This document shows positions 19,431 through 31,474 of a DNA stretch of 64,000 bases, one piece after another. The position numbers were made by a program, and so were the translations under genes. The notes below the pieces were generated by a model. It was given only the letters and a program-made list of their open reading frames with translations, did not search any database and was not told the DNA's origin. The stretch's first letter is position 1; every line of letters starts with the position of its first letter. The DNA comes from Topomyia yanbarensis (Eukaryota > Arthropoda > Insecta > Diptera > Culicidae): assembly GCF_030247195.1 (NCBI RefSeq), contig NC_080672.1, forward strand, positions 349,616,413 through 349,680,412, in the 5' to 3' direction.

Positions 19431-22290
19431 TGAATTTCGCGCTAAATCGTATTCAGGGTTAGCAGCACCCTTTCAGATTTTAATGAAACTTTCTGTACTT
19501 TGTCGCTTTGCATACTTTGTTTTTCCAAAAATGATCTAGACTGTCTTTTGAAAGGGGTCAAACTTTTTTTTATCATTTTTTTCAAATGGCTATTGTCTAA
19601 AAATGACAAATCCTACAAAAAATGTTGCAGGAGTGACTTACAAAATTAGTCAAATTTTAAAATAAAAAATTGTGAAAAAATTCTTCATCGACTCCTACAA
19701 TGAAAAAAATCGATTTAAAAAATTTAAACTCGATTTACAAAAAAGCCCCATTTTTGATTTAGATGAAATTTTGTTCCAAGATAGGTAATTATATTCTCTA
19801 CCTACCGTCAAAAGTTCAAGTTGGGCACTTCCAAGAAAAAAAATTTTTGGAAAAAAGCTTTTCCTTGTCCAAACTAATTTTTTTTCAGTGTATTTTTATC
19901 AAAAACTAAACCAATGAAAGTCATCTCAGAATCCAATTTCCCAACAGCTAGTTGCCTGATACATGCAAAAAGTATCAGCAACGAATTTGGTATATATTCA
20001 TAACAAACTTGAATGAGGGCAAAGAGCCATTTAACATCATCGATATATGCGAGATTTAACTAAATACTACTTGGCCATGTACGAAGAAGTATCTTGTCTA
20101 TGTACCCGCCCGGGAAGTAGAGATTGATGGTGTAGTCTCCAACAGGGGCCTTAATTGCGAAGTATGGGGTTTGCTCCTTCAAGAACGATTTACTTCGGCC
20201 AGTGAAAATTCTGGTTCGCAAACAATGGCTTTCAAGAAAAAATCAAGGAGTGTATGAAAACAACTTATTTCCCATCAGCCTCATTTCGAACCTTTCGTCG
20301 AATCTGCTCTTCCAAGCTTTGATCTTTTGGGCGGGGTTATTCTACCTGTCCACCTTTTTGTGCCGTCGTTGCCAACAATTGGGCCTACAGCGACTTATTG
20401 TAGAAACACGGCGCGCTGTGGAAAATGCGGAGAGAATTTTTCTTACTGCGGAGAAACTCCGCATGGTGTCTCGACGTATCCCGCATATAAATTATGTGAG
20501 GACAAAATGAAACATTCTTTTAAGGAACGCTCCGATAAGAAATGCAAAAGAACGCTACGCAACCGACAACGACTAATTTCTATGGTTTCCTTGTACATTA
20601 AAGAGCGATAGTCTGACCATCACATTGTGGGAACATCTCCTAAGGTGCCTGTAAATTTCCGAAAGAGGAAAATCGGTTTTCTCTCCTAAGCTACCTCGTA
20701 AAGGCCTGAGATTGTCCCTTGAAGGGTGCTGTTACAAAACCGAAGTAAGTGGATCCTGGTCTCGGTGATCTTAGAAACTAGCAGGAATTTACACATGAAT
20801 CATCAAAAGCCCCAAGTGTCCCTATATTTCAGTCCCTACATTTTCCCCCATCTTTACAAAATGCAATTGAACTACGATTAAAGGTCAGACGAAACAAGTA
20901 CCCGACGCGAACAACCCTCAACAGTCTCCTACTTCGTGGTGGGCAGAGATTGCTTAGAATTGTACGCGAAAGGGACTTTTGAACATCGGATCGCCCGATT
21001 TTTTCCCAATATACGCGATGCTACAAATGCAAATGAAAAACTTGATGAAAGCTGAAAAACGCGATTATTGGCACCGGTCCGTTGACGGATTAACGGACGG
21101 ATCGTCAGAGAAACAATGTTTTGTCAACTGGCTAGGGCCTACGTTGTGTATTCGATTCATCCTATGATTGGAATACACGGAACGTTCGTCATATGATGAC
21201 AGCTATGCATCGCTTTTATGCTAATTATTATGACAATAGTGGTGAGTGCAATCATAAAAAAGGCTGTGCTGTCAACATTTTCCCCGTAAAACTGTTGGTT
21301 TTATATTTACCTATCGACGACTATGCCCACATCATCGTTTCAGCTACAGGATGCTCTCCGTTTGATGGAGCATGGAAAGTACTCAATGCATTTCCTGGAG
21401 AAAACATGGGCGTTTTTGAGTACTTTATCTGAAAAATCACAGCAGATTACCTTAGTTTGAGTTCTTTCGCAGTGCTCCATGTTTACAAATCATTATACGT
21501 AGAATATCGATCTCCGGTGTATTGGGGTCGTAGAGCTGTGGTGGCGGTTATCGCGATATAAACATGGCCTCGTTTCAGTCCAGTCCGAGATGCTATACCC
21601 AATTCGTTACTGATACTTTTTGCATGTATCAAACAACTAGCAGTTGGGAAATTGGATTCTGAGATGATTATGACTCATTGGTTTAGTTTTCGATAAAAAT
21701 ACACTGAAAAAAATCAGTTTAGACAAGGAAAAGTTTTTTCAAATAACTTTTTTTCCTTGAAAGTGCCCAACTTGAATTTTTGACGGTATGTAGGGAACAT
21801 AATTAGTAATTACCCATCATGGAATAAAATTTCATCCAAATCCTGTTTTTTTGTAAATCGACTTTAAATTTTTAAAATCGATTTTTTCAGTGTAGGAGTC
21901 GATGAAGAATTTTCTCAATATATTTATTCAAATATTTGACTAATTTTGTGAAAATCACTCCTACATTTTCTTGTAGAATTTGCCATTTTTAGACTATAGC
22001 CATTTGAAAAAAAATGGTAAAAAAAGTTTGACCTTTTTCAAAAGTCTAAATCATTTTTTGAAAAACAAAGTATGCAAAGTGGCTTTTTGTGACAAAGTTC
22101 TCATGTACAGAAAGTTTCATTAAAATCTGAGAGGGTGCTGCCGACATTTGTTCGAGTTGGCGCGAAATTCGTCAATATACATAAGTTTTGGTCAATGCAC
22201 TTCACCCAAAGTTCTAAAAAAAATCACAAAAAAGTGATGTTTTTCTTGTGCACGAACTCCAGCGCAACATTCCGAATCCCTATCTTTATT
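19431..22290. mobile_element. Large inverted-repeat structure enclosing a LOA-like fragment
   Basis: The left arm (19431-19995) and right arm (21593-22167) are diverged reverse complements of about 570 bp. Matching landmarks include GCAGCACCCTTTCAGATTTT at 19462 against AAAATCTGAGAGGGTGCTGC at about 22122, TCTTCATCGACTCCTACA at 19682 against TGTAGGAGTCGATGAAGA at about 21892, and CAGAATCCAATTTCCCAACA at 19926. Weaker similarity continues outward to about 22280 on the right. The 1.6-kb spacer carries gag and pol fragments of a LOA-like retroelement. Both arms contain the motif TTTTTTTCAGTGTAT (left at about 19880; reverse complement on the right at about 21710). It may be a foldback-type transposon with a retroelement in its loop, or two inverted copies of one repeat. 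Target duplications were not identified. Confidence 0.65.
20060..21150 (+). pseudogene. LOA-like non-LTR gag/pol fragment
   Basis: A decayed plus-strand gag segment followed by a piece of pol. The gag zinc-knuckle region reads IGPTATYCRNTARCGKCGEN (about 20381-20440), continuing to the FKERSDKK block (about 20518). The pol piece near 21030 reads MKNLMKAEKRDYWHRSVDG, the linker between endonuclease and RT seen in LOA-type elements. The same protein family is encoded antisense at 49.1-51.0 kb (TATYCGNKKRCGKCS and MKSLMKAKKRSHWRRFVYG), so the two remnants support each other. Stops, frameshifts and missing endonuclease show it is inactive. Clade assignment is from remembered motifs. Confidence 0.65.
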
Positions 22291-22291
22291 A

Positions 22292-22570
22292 ACAATCTCC
22301 CTTCTCCAGTGGCGCTGGAGTGCGGAGTAGTATATATGGCCTCTACCAAAAGCAAATGTTGGACTAACATTTCTTCCTTTTCCCGCCGCGATCTACATTC
22401 GGGGCTGACCGGTGCAAGTATTGATCAATAAACTACTTGGAGTTTCCAGGAATTGTACATTGAAGGATGATTTGTTACTCTCAGGCATTATCATCTATTG
22501 ATTCTATGCAATTTCAGCTAGCCCCGATCAATAACGAAGTAGCAACCAGGAGTGGTCGCACAAGCTCAAA
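22292..22570 (+). mobile_element. SINE fragment, 3' body only
   Basis: Matches the body of the SINE at 17480: GGAGTGCGGAGTAGTATATA, CTCTACCAAAAGCAAATGTTGG, GATCTACATTCGGGG, TATTGATCAATAAACT and GAAGTAGCAACCAGGAGTGG, ending CACAAGCTCAAACTC. The tRNA-like head is absent. It abuts the outer end of the 19.4-22.3 kb inverted-repeat structure. Confidence 0.75.
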
Positions 22571-24645
22571 CTCTTTTTCCAGAAGTTTCCAAAACGAGAA
22601 TCAATTGGTAAACATTTATTTGTCATAATCTGACTTACATTAATTTTGTTCCTATCTATATGTCTATAGGAATCTGAGATTTTCAATATCCAAATTTAAT
22701 GCAGAGCCCCAGACAAATTAAGGCATAACCTTTTTTATAAGGCACGAATTGTTTCTGGTTAACCCATTTCGATCCTAAAGGGTCATATATAACCCCTTTA
22801 CAAAATCAACTGCCAGAAATCACCGCTTGCAATAGAGCATGTATAGTTCATTTTGTTCTTACAGACAAAAATGCGGAATAGGCCATAAAACAATACTTTG
22901 TAATTTTATTTTTCCTAAAGTTTTATAATGTTTTGACCCCAGATAAATTCAAAAAGAAATAATAGTATTCCTCATACTAATAATAAAGTTGTTGTTTCTG
23001 TATGTTGCAAAATATTTGAATACTATAAGTAAATTGAGGAATAGTCAACGAAAAATGTGGAATTCAATTTAATTTAGCAAAAATCGTGCATTACTTCATT
23101 TGGAAGAATCAACAAAACGTTACGCGTTCTAGAATCACGATGAGATGATCCTTCATTTTCCGTTAGCTGCCAGTGGGTGACAGATTTGAGTTTGTCAGTA
23201 GAGCTGGCCAAATTCCGCTACAAAGTGCTATTCAATTGTTCTAATCGAAAGCATCACTCTACTAACTGTGTTAGATTTTATCCTTTTCCTTCTATTCTCC
23301 ACACCATTCCAATGGGCTGACTGGTGAACAGACTGGGAAAACCTATCCGGTATAAATTGTCATCGACATGGACGTCTGGGATTTTGCTTTCGATTTGTCC
23401 GATTTTGTTGATACCGAGCGATAGTCCCACTGCTGCTGAATAAGCTGTATACTGCACACGGAGACCGACACACATACCGCCACAGAAGAGTGATGGCGAA
23501 TTAAGACTTTTACTGTCGGATCGAAATAAAATGTTCTTCGCAAGTTGTTTCTGATTCTGTTTGCCGTACCTACTCGGAAGAAGATTGTCTCTTTGCTGCA
23601 TTTCTAACTTACCCCCCCCCCCCCCCACCCGGAGATGTGTCCGGGTGGTGGTTGGATGGATTTTCATGGAGACTTTTAGCTAAGGTGGCTTTTCCGAGAG
23701 AGAGAGAGAGCGTTTGTTTTTCCTTATTTATTTTCCGCCAGCCACCAGCCGATTCGTACCCAAGGGTGCCCAGCTACGATTTCATGATCCGTTTCCTCCA
23801 ATTCCAATCGCACTGTAAACATGGACCCGTTCGGCGATAGGCGCACGTTCGAGAATCGGAAAGACACACCGAGCACGGATGAATTACGATGGAGGGAAAT
23901 CTGTCGTATCTTTATTGGGATTCGAAACCCTCTTCAGAATGACTTTACTACGACGACAACGGTGATGGCGATGGCGACGGCGAACGAACCGCCGCCATAG
24001 TGGATAAAGGTTTCGGAAAAATCGACTTGTTGAAGGGGGAGCTTCAATTTATTCATAGACATATCGGATGAACGATCGATCGACTCTGGTAAACGGGGAG
24101 GTACATCATCCAGGCAGGACCGGCGTATTTCGACGCAGCGGCAAAGAGCAGAAGAATGTGGCGCGAGGGAAACTTCAGGGATGAATATTGGTTTTTGTAA
24201 GAATGCGGAATTAGCTTGAGTTGTGGTTTTGCATTACACGGAAATCAAATGCGTTTCAGGTTTAGGTATATTAAGGTAAGATGTTCACCACATTCCTAAA
24301 AATGATTTTAGCATTTTTCACTTTTTGAACGATTTTTATTATTTTTTGAGATTTGCTTTAGAGCGAATCTCAACCACAGGCTGACCATGCAAGGTTTTTC
24401 AGTTTAAATTCTACCACAAAAAACTTATTTATTTCTTAATTTATTTGTAATGAAATTATAAAGTAACCTTCTTAACAATAACTTTCATATAATACGTAGA
24501 TAACAAAAGATTTGGAACAATAAAAAGAGTCTAAAATTTGTTCACATATTATATACGAAGAGTACACATCATTACACTATTTTCAATTAGTCGTTGCCTG
24601 TTTAAACAAAAAAAAATCATTACATTTGTCCAACTTTTGGGTCCG
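22571..24645. other. Unassigned region with a 15-base C run
   Basis: No gene is recognised. A homopolymer of 15 C occupies 23612-23626, followed by a GC-richer stretch to about 24170 with short open frames in several phases and no domain. A minus-strand frame at 23278-23667 is open for 129 codons but resembles nothing known to me. The stretch could contain regulatory or untranslated host sequence. Confidence 0.3.
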
Positions 24646-24649
24646 GATA

Positions 24650-25005
24650 CTACTCTGCGCCCTCAATTAATCCAAACTTATATACACTAGACGAGAAGTT
24701 TCTGAGTGCCATTGGCGGATATTCTATTGATATGGAGGAATCCAACTTCTTCTACCATCGTACCTCAAAATTAAACGTCGGAATCATGTTCGCAAGCGCT
24801 CGAGCCTTTCGTGATAATACAAACCTGGTTATAAAGGCAAACATAAACACGTCGCGACGATGTTACCCCTGTCAAATTTTGTTCTCACGAGATCATGAAG
24901 TCTCCACGGTCCCACATTCAAATCGTACACTCGATAAGCTTAAGCTCAAGCAGTGTTTTAATGAGTGACATGTCTTGTCTCGTCTGCAATTGTAGTCATT
25001 CTGAC
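24650..25005. repeat. Fragment related to the 34.5-35.9 kb repeat array
   Basis: AAGCAGTGTTTTA, TGACAT and TCTCGTCTGCAATTGTAGT at 24947-25000 recur in the same order at 35808-35855. Upstream, GGTTATAAAGGCAAACATAA.. and the C..CGAGATCATGAAG context resemble the repeat unit of the array. It is a dispersed fragment of the same family. Confidence 0.5.
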
Positions 25006-25171
25006 ATGGAATCCTTCTGAGAAGCTAGCTAGTAACTGCACCAGTGGCACCTCTCTCAAAATAAAAAAGCCAATTGTCGATATTAACACTTGAAAAAGTT
25101 ATTCTTTAATGAAAGCGAAAAGAAAATAATTGAGTAATTGATGTTTTGCAACAAATGTTACGTCCTCTCCT

Positions 25172-26790
25172 TCAAAAACAATTAATTCGTGTAATTATGC
25201 TGTTTTTAGAAGTTATTCGCGTTACCCCATCAAAAAATGTCAAAAATTTAATGTTTATCGTTTTAAAGACGTAAAAGCAACTTTTTTAGTGTATTTGGAT
25301 CATGGAGAAGTTTTCAATAAAAAAAGTTTTCCTAACAACAACTTTTGACATTTTTTTATAATTCTTACTATTTGCAGTCAAAAATACAATTTTCTTTTTG
25401 AATATGATTCTAAACGCCATTTTAAATCGAAATGCTCTTAACAAAAATTTTCTAAAATGTAGTAGCTCTCGAGATATTTTAACTTTTGTTTTAACAACAC
25501 AATTATTTTGTTTTATTACGACCTTTTCATAAGTTAGTCGCGTTTCTCCATCAACAATAATAGGTTTTTCAAAAGGCCCGTAAACTTTTCTGCAACTTTC
25601 TCTTTGACATGAAGGCGATATTGTAAACCATTTGAAAGTTACATGAAAGCAACCAAAATATATTTCAACCATAGGGTCTGATGATTAAACTATATAGCTG
25701 AATCATATGTTGGTTGTTTTCATGTAACTTTAAAATGTTTCACAATATCGCCTTGATGTCAAAGAGAAAGTTGCAGGAAAGTTTACGGGCCTTTTGAAAA
25801 ACCTATTATTGTTGATGGAGAAACGCGACTAACTTATGAAAAGGTCGTAATAAAACAAAATAATTGTGTTGTTAAAACAAAAGTTAAAATATCTCGAGAA
25901 CTACTACATTTTAGAAAATTTTTGTTAAGAGCATTTCGATTTAAAATGGCGTTTAGAATCAATTTAGTATTCAAAAAGAAAATTGTATTTTTGACTGCAA
26001 ATAGTAAGAATTATAAAAAAATGTCAAAAGTTGTTGTTAGGAAAACTTTTTTATTGAAAGCTTCTCCAGGATCCAAATACACTAAAAAGTTGCTTTTACG
26101 TCTTTAAAACGATAAACATTAAATTTTTGACATTTTTTGATGGGGTAACGCGAATAACTTTTATAAAGAGCATAATTACACGAATTAATTATTTCAAATA
26201 TCTCGAAAACTATCGCATTTTGGAAGATTTTTGTTAAATGCATTTTCATTTTAAATGGTGCTTAGAATTATATTCTGTAATAGAATTACAATTTTGTATG
26301 TCTATTAGTATGAAATTTAAAAACATGTACGAAGTTATTGTTAGGAAAACTTTTTTACCGATTTTTTCTCCATCATGCAATCACATTCAAAATGTTTCTT
26401 TTCTCTTTAGGTTTTTGGTAACAAAATATAAAAAATTAAAAAAATGGGTTTTTTCGCAATTTAAATTTTTATCATAAATTTTTGTTTTTTTGAAAAATGA
26501 CACATTTTGTTTCAGTGTATATTTTTTCAGACAGAAGTATTCATTCCCTGTAACTCGTTCTCAGATAGTTTTGCTGTATAAAATACAGTAATCGAACAAA
26601 AAAAATTGAAATTCATGCACTTAGAAACGTTTACGCCCTTTTGAAAAGTTGCTCTTGAGTCAAAATAATCTTATTACCTTTGGAAAATATTTAGTCTTGC
26701 ATGACGGTGAAACGTGAAAAGTTTCATTGGAATCTAAGATGGTCGGTCACGATTTTAAAGATTTTCAGACGGATCTTCATGGAATTCCTC
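25172..26790. mobile_element. Foldback-like element, copy 1
   Basis: The left arm (25172-25660) and right arm (25704-26190) are near-perfect reverse complements separated by a 43-base loop. The right side continues unpaired to about 26790. The right arm is made of diverged tandem repeats of about 308 bp, for example ATATCTCGAGAACTACTACA at 25890 against ATATCTCGAAAACTATCGCA at 26198, and GTTAGGAAAACTTTTTTA at both 26036 and 26340. A second copy lies at 44950-46850. Frames through the arms are open for 60-130 codons but the peptides are the same repeat read twice and match no known protein. There is no recognised transposase. The outer end carries coding-like sequence shared with copy 2. Confidence 0.8.
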
Positions 26791-26794
26791 TAAT

Positions 26795-26900
26795 GTCACT
26801 CCTTTGGTCCAAAGCTCCTGGGATGGGACAGAGGTATTTAGCTCTGTCCTGGCTAATGAGCCTAGGTTATAGCGCCTTTACTGGCTCTCTGAAATGATGA
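26795..26900. repeat. Dispersed ~105-bp repeat, copy 1
   Basis: ATGTCACTCCTTTGGTCC, GGATGGGACAGAGGTATTTA and GAGCCTAGGTTATAGCGCCT, ending in a GGCTCTCT block, recur in order at 59534-59635. No function is evident. Confidence 0.8.
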
Positions 26901-28985
26901 TAGGGAAAATTGGCGAAATCGGTTAATTAGTACTAAACATAAATACAAAAACGCCTAAATTGTTCCGACCGAAAATTTTTATAGCATATTTAATTTCTTA
27001 ATTACGTAGCAGTAGTTTAGCACATCAAAAAATTGTTTGTACTGCCAAGCTACAAACTATGAATAATTCGAATCGTTTTACGTCTTGTTGCATTATTCAT
27101 GTGAACGCCGATTTAAAAAACAAAAATATTGGTGCCAAATTCTAATTCAGTTGCATAGCCATGTGGAGATGACGTAAAATAAAATATAGTGCATATTGGA
27201 AGCATACTAATAAACAATATATTAAAAAGATCTCACTCGATATCCTATGAGTTGCTCCAGATTGCAAACCTGAATTTCAGCAGCCCATTCTCCTGTTCAC
27301 TATTGTGGGAGTCATCAGGAAACTATCCGCTATGAACGGACCTATCAGGTTCGCCACCACCATCAATTGCATGACGCTTATTCTTGTCACTCGAATCCCA
27401 AATCCGATTGATGGTCGAAGTATTATATCCTCTACTGCATCCAGAAAATCCTGTACGGCCCCTGCCTCCGTTGTCCCTTGCCTACAACGTTGCAATAATC
27501 CTCCGAAAGCGCTAGGCACAATCTAGGTGAAACCGCGCCATACGCATTACGACGGCACACACTGGTCTTCACAAGAAATCTGATTCATCAATGTCAGAGG
27601 GCAAGTCTGTCCAAATTATGTCGGAGAACGTTTCCTGTGAGGTGGAAAATGACGGACGCAGAAAAATTTGCGTCCATCGATTCTTTCAAAATCAGTTTTT
27701 TTTTTTCGAAAAATTGATTGAGTATCACATCGATTTATTTAATTCACAAAAAATCGGTTGTGTCAAATATCTAACTGGGAAAATCGGATGAAAAAATCAA
27801 TTTTTTGAGGTATAAGATCGATTTTGCAAAAAATTACATCGACATCGCCCATTCCTGCCCAAAGCTGTGACTGGATATTTAGCAGCTGGACCCAACTATC
27901 ATATTTCATGAAACAGTTAACGCAACAAAAATAAATCTATGAATAATATTTGAAATTTTGTGAAATAGTTCTCGTGAAAATTTCAAAGCCATGTGCCTAG
28001 TTGCAAGAAAGTGACAGTGATATATTTTCTAAGGTTGTGAATTTATTCACGAGCACGAAAAAAGCTGTTAACGAAACCAAGAATAACATTCTGAGTTCCA
28101 TGAAGTTTTTCACGTGAAAATATTTAAATTATGCACAAAATTGGATATTTCATCATTTATATCATGAAAGTGAGAACGTATTGTGAACCGGTCACGAAAT
28201 CCAGAATATAATGCAAACGTAATAAGTAATAAATCATAAATGAGTTCACGTCGTAAATTCGGATCTCGAACAATGTTCCGAAAGCTGAGGAAGAAATCAC
28301 GGGCCAACATTGGTTTATGAATAATGTTCATGAAGTTGTGAACTAGTTCATGGACAGAAATCGATTTGGTACTGATATATCGGAAACCGTTACTGAAATT
28401 TACAGAAAAAAACGAATATTTCCATAAATAAAAGCATTATGCAGGCATTACGGAAGAAAAATTGAACATACTTTTAAAACACATGATTTTTATTCACGGT
28501 TGTTTTTGTAGCGTAAATACATAAGTGTGTCAGAATGCATGGCCCTTTATTCATGAATTTGAGAACATGTTTTTTTTTTGGGAGCTCCATCTCGAGCTGC
28601 TGAATAGCTTATTTTTTAGAAATTGGAACTACCCTGGCTGCCATTTCAACAAAACGAAAGGTCTTACAACTCGCGTTACTGAAAGCAGCTACATACATGT
28701 AATGACATTACTCAATTTACGTTATTCAATTAAATAAGTCCAACGGACACTTACATGAATATTCGATCCAATCTGCATGATTCTCATCACACAAATAAGA
28801 ACCTCGATAAATCCCTTTCAAGTGTGTAAATGTAAATACAACTCTTATTTTTTTGCTTTGCTTTGAATTGAAAATACCGGGCGCCATCTAAATTTTTTTA
28901 AATTGGATCACAACGAAATTAGTTATGTAATTTAGGTATAAACTAGTTTTCTCCACTACGGAGAAAATTGTTTTGAATTACGTTT
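26901..28985. other. Unassigned AT-rich region with GTTCACG/GTGAAC-type repeats
   Basis: No gene is recognised. From about 27900 to 28560 the sequence has many short GTGAA/TTCACG and TTCATGAA-type motifs. It resembles 40050-40420 and part of 42550-42620, suggesting a shared degenerate repeat family. A minus-strand open frame at 27277-27519 has no recognisable domain. Confidence 0.35.
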
Positions 28986-29270
28986 GTGTGTAAAGGGCAC
29001 AAAACTTATAACTAAATTAGTTATGGACTGGTGGTATCCAAGGGGGAAAACGATCAGAAATGGTGAGTGAAGCTAAGCAATCATGTGAAAAAAATTCACC
29101 ACCCAGAGGCGAGACTCGAACCCGCAACCTTTGAGACTCCGGCCCAATGCACTAACCCTTATGCTATCCCTGGGTATGGTGACATCCCAGAAAGAACATA
29201 TGATTGGCACTTAAGCCAAAAGACCAAAAAATTGAATTATTAGTTATGGAGTTTGCACAACTTTACACAC
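28986..29270. mobile_element. Short TIR element (MITE-like) with a tRNA-like core
   Basis: A 285-bp sequence starting GTGTGTAAAG and ending CTTTACACAC, with inverted similarity extending about 30 bp, through ATAACTAA at 29008-29015 and TTAGTTAT at 29241-29248. Its middle holds an antisense tRNA-like sequence. Target duplications are not clear: the flanks ttacgttt and ttaatttt match at 6 of 8 positions. Confidence 0.6.
29101..29175 (-). tRNA. tRNA-like sequence, probably a pseudogene or SINE/MITE component
   Basis: On the minus strand, 75 bases fold as an acceptor stem (ACCCAGG with TCTGGGT), an anticodon stem TTGGG/CTCAA around a 7-base loop CCGGAGT, and a T stem GCGGG/CTCGC with loop TTCGAGT. 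The B box GGTTCGAGTCT is good. The D stem is weak, and base 33 is C instead of T, so the nominal GGA anticodon (Ser) is doubtful. It lies inside a TIR element, so a functional tRNA is unlikely. Confidence 0.5.
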
Positions 29271-30090
29271 TTAATTTTTTCTGTCGAATTTCAGCTTTTT
29301 TCGCATTTTTTGCCGAAATCTCAACAGCTGAGATCTCAGTAAAAATTGTTTTGCTGTGATCTCAGTGAAAGTGATGTTTGATAGCTGAGACTCGGAAAAT
29401 ATTTCACCGAAAATCAGCAAGCAAATCTCACTTTACTGAGCTAGCAGTTTGTAAATTTACTGATTACACAGCTGTTGAGAAATTACCAATCCGAATTTAG
29501 TGTGTAGTTATTGGTTCTGTGCTCTTAACGCGCAAATATGATTTTAAATTATTTTCTTTTTAGTGGAGAAAAAATAGTTTTTGCCAAATTTTTTCTTCGC
29601 TAAGGAGAAATATAACAAGTGACGGATTTAAAGTTGGCAAATTATGATACAGTTTATAATGACCAATCTTTTTTTCCTGACTAACTGTCCTGTATATCTT
29701 TGTTCTGTCGAAGGATCCAAATCGCAAGATACATATTTTGTCTTTATCAATCATCTCTTCAAATTAAAAATAATTGAATCTAGTCTGACTAATAATATTT
29801 TCATCTAGTACCTGATAAATAATAGAATTTCAACTTCAGTTCCAAATATTTTCGAATGTTTCGGTCAGATTTTAATTTAACTAACATCCCATTCTAGTCA
29901 ATTTATTCTGGTTATTTTGATACATACATAAGTAAGCTATAAAAATCGCATAATTCAAAACGTTGAGCTTCGTATAATCCAACCAACCCATACGCAAAGA
30001 CGCCATTGCGGGCCATCTGTTTATCCCTTCCATTGAACTAGTGTAAGCCATTCATGCTAAAGCAAAACTACCGATATCCCCATTTGCATT
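29271..30090. other. Unassigned AT-rich region
   Basis: Short inverted motifs such as CTCAACAGCTG (29319) and CAGCTGTTGAG (about 29469) suggest decayed TIR elements. No gene is seen. Confidence 0.3.
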
Positions 30091-30093
30091 AGA

Positions 30094-30339
30094 TTAGGCT
30101 CGACTCCACCCCTGGCGGAAATAAACAGATCCTGCTATATAGCAAAGGCAATCATCATTCTTCGGATGCATTCGACATCCGGACCGAGAAGAGCCTACCA
30201 GCAGCAGCAGCAGTGCATTGGCAACTAGGGCCCCCAGTATCCGGCGATATTCGATACGTGCCCGTTCCTCCTCAGTCAGTACAAACATCCCACACTGAAT
30301 CAATATGTCGAATGGATGATTGAGTACAGAATTGGACAA
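30094..30339 (-). other. Open frame of possible host-coding character (unproven)
   Basis: A minus-strand frame of 81 codons in a less AT-rich stretch. The middle reads MFVLTEEERARIEYRRILGA followed by a hydrophobic LVANALLLLLVG segment. A CAG acceptor-like site (TTGATTCAG) precedes CGMFVL, and a GTAGGC donor-like site follows the CTG run, so a small exon of about 95 bases is conceivable. The leucine run comes from a CTG repeat, which could produce this by chance. I do not recognise a family. Treat it as a candidate only. Confidence 0.2.
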
Positions 30340-30961
30340 AATGTTTGTTTGTATATCTTAATGAACTGACGATAGGGAATGTTTCCATTTTTCATCAATT
30401 ATTTATTCGTCTACCCTGGACCGACTTCTCTGCCGCTCGGTGTGTCTTGTTGTGCCTGTACAGTAGGATTGTGTGTGGTCCACCCACTTTCTGGACCGGT
30501 TGTTTTGCATCGTATGGTGCAGCCAGCCTAGCTAGCCCCCACCCACCCTCTACACTGCCTATATCGAAGAAGACGTGAGTGGAATATTGTCGTCGAGTGG
30601 CGTTGCAATAGCAAAATTTATCTACCTACTGCTGCTGCATATGTTACACACGTGCCATCGACCATTGAACGAGGGCGATAACGTTATCTACACCAATGTC
30701 AATTAGCTCGTTGCATTGTTGCCTTCTTCAATTGTCAGCTGGGCAGCCGTCGGGAGCTTTAATTTGGTAGAACATGATTATGAATTAGATAGCGATAGGT
30801 ACTCTTTTTTAAAATCAATTGTTGTATTATAGTAATTAAGTGATTTTCCTTCGGTTGATTTCGTTTATTTTTCCTAGCGCGTTGTGTGTGATCGTCGATT
30901 TCATGGTGCTCGTGAATTGGCACGCATGCCACATGGAAGTTATATTTGCTTGCCACACTAA

Positions 30962-31297
30962 TCAGTGCGAAAAACCACCGTTTAAAATCAATCGTTCACA
31001 TTTGATAGGCTGATTTTCGAAACCGACCCTTCGGATTTTCACAAGAAGCTGATAATGGATTTGTATATTAGCTCGCCAGATTTCTGTAGCATACAATACC
31101 ATCATCGCCAACATTATCTGCAAGTAGATCGTCACTTGCATGGATTGAAGGAGGAAACTGCGATAAGATAACAATCGAGCGTAACACTTCACAACCCCTC
31201 CATCATCATCGGGATCAAACGTATCCCTCGGAAAATGGAATTGCAGGGTGTGCACGAAAAAATGTATATAACGACTAGGTTTTGATACTCCTATCAT
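30962..31297 (-). other. Unrecognised 111-codon open frame
   Basis: A minus-strand frame with a hydrophobic stretch (SMQVTIYLQIMLAMMVLYA) and mixed codon usage. It has no domain I can name and no good start context, and its end is next to a mariner remnant. It may be chance or a decayed host exon. Confidence 0.2.
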
Positions 31298-31474
31298 TCA
31301 CGGCGTGTGAGCTGGATATAAGGAAGCTGAAAACCGAGAAAGATTTGTTTTCCATGGAAAAGTATTATGGATAGAAAAACTTTGTGATATTTGCTGTTAG
31401 AAATCAGAATAGTTCGGCTCGGTTGGCACGTACCCCGTCTTATTCGGAGGTTCGTGCCTTGCCATATCGTCTTA

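Noticed and set aside
23278..23667. 129-codon minus-strand frame
   Set aside because: No recognisable domain; its Gly run comes from the C homopolymer at 23612-23626.
25286..26477. Several open frames of 60-130 codons in the 25-26 kb inverted repeat
   Set aside because: The same peptide is read from both arms of a foldback-like element; openness follows from the A/T-rich repeat and no protein family is recognised.
29101..29175. A functional tRNA-Ser gene
   Set aside because: The D stem is weak, base 33 is not T, and the sequence lies inside a TIR element; a tRNA-like component is more likely.
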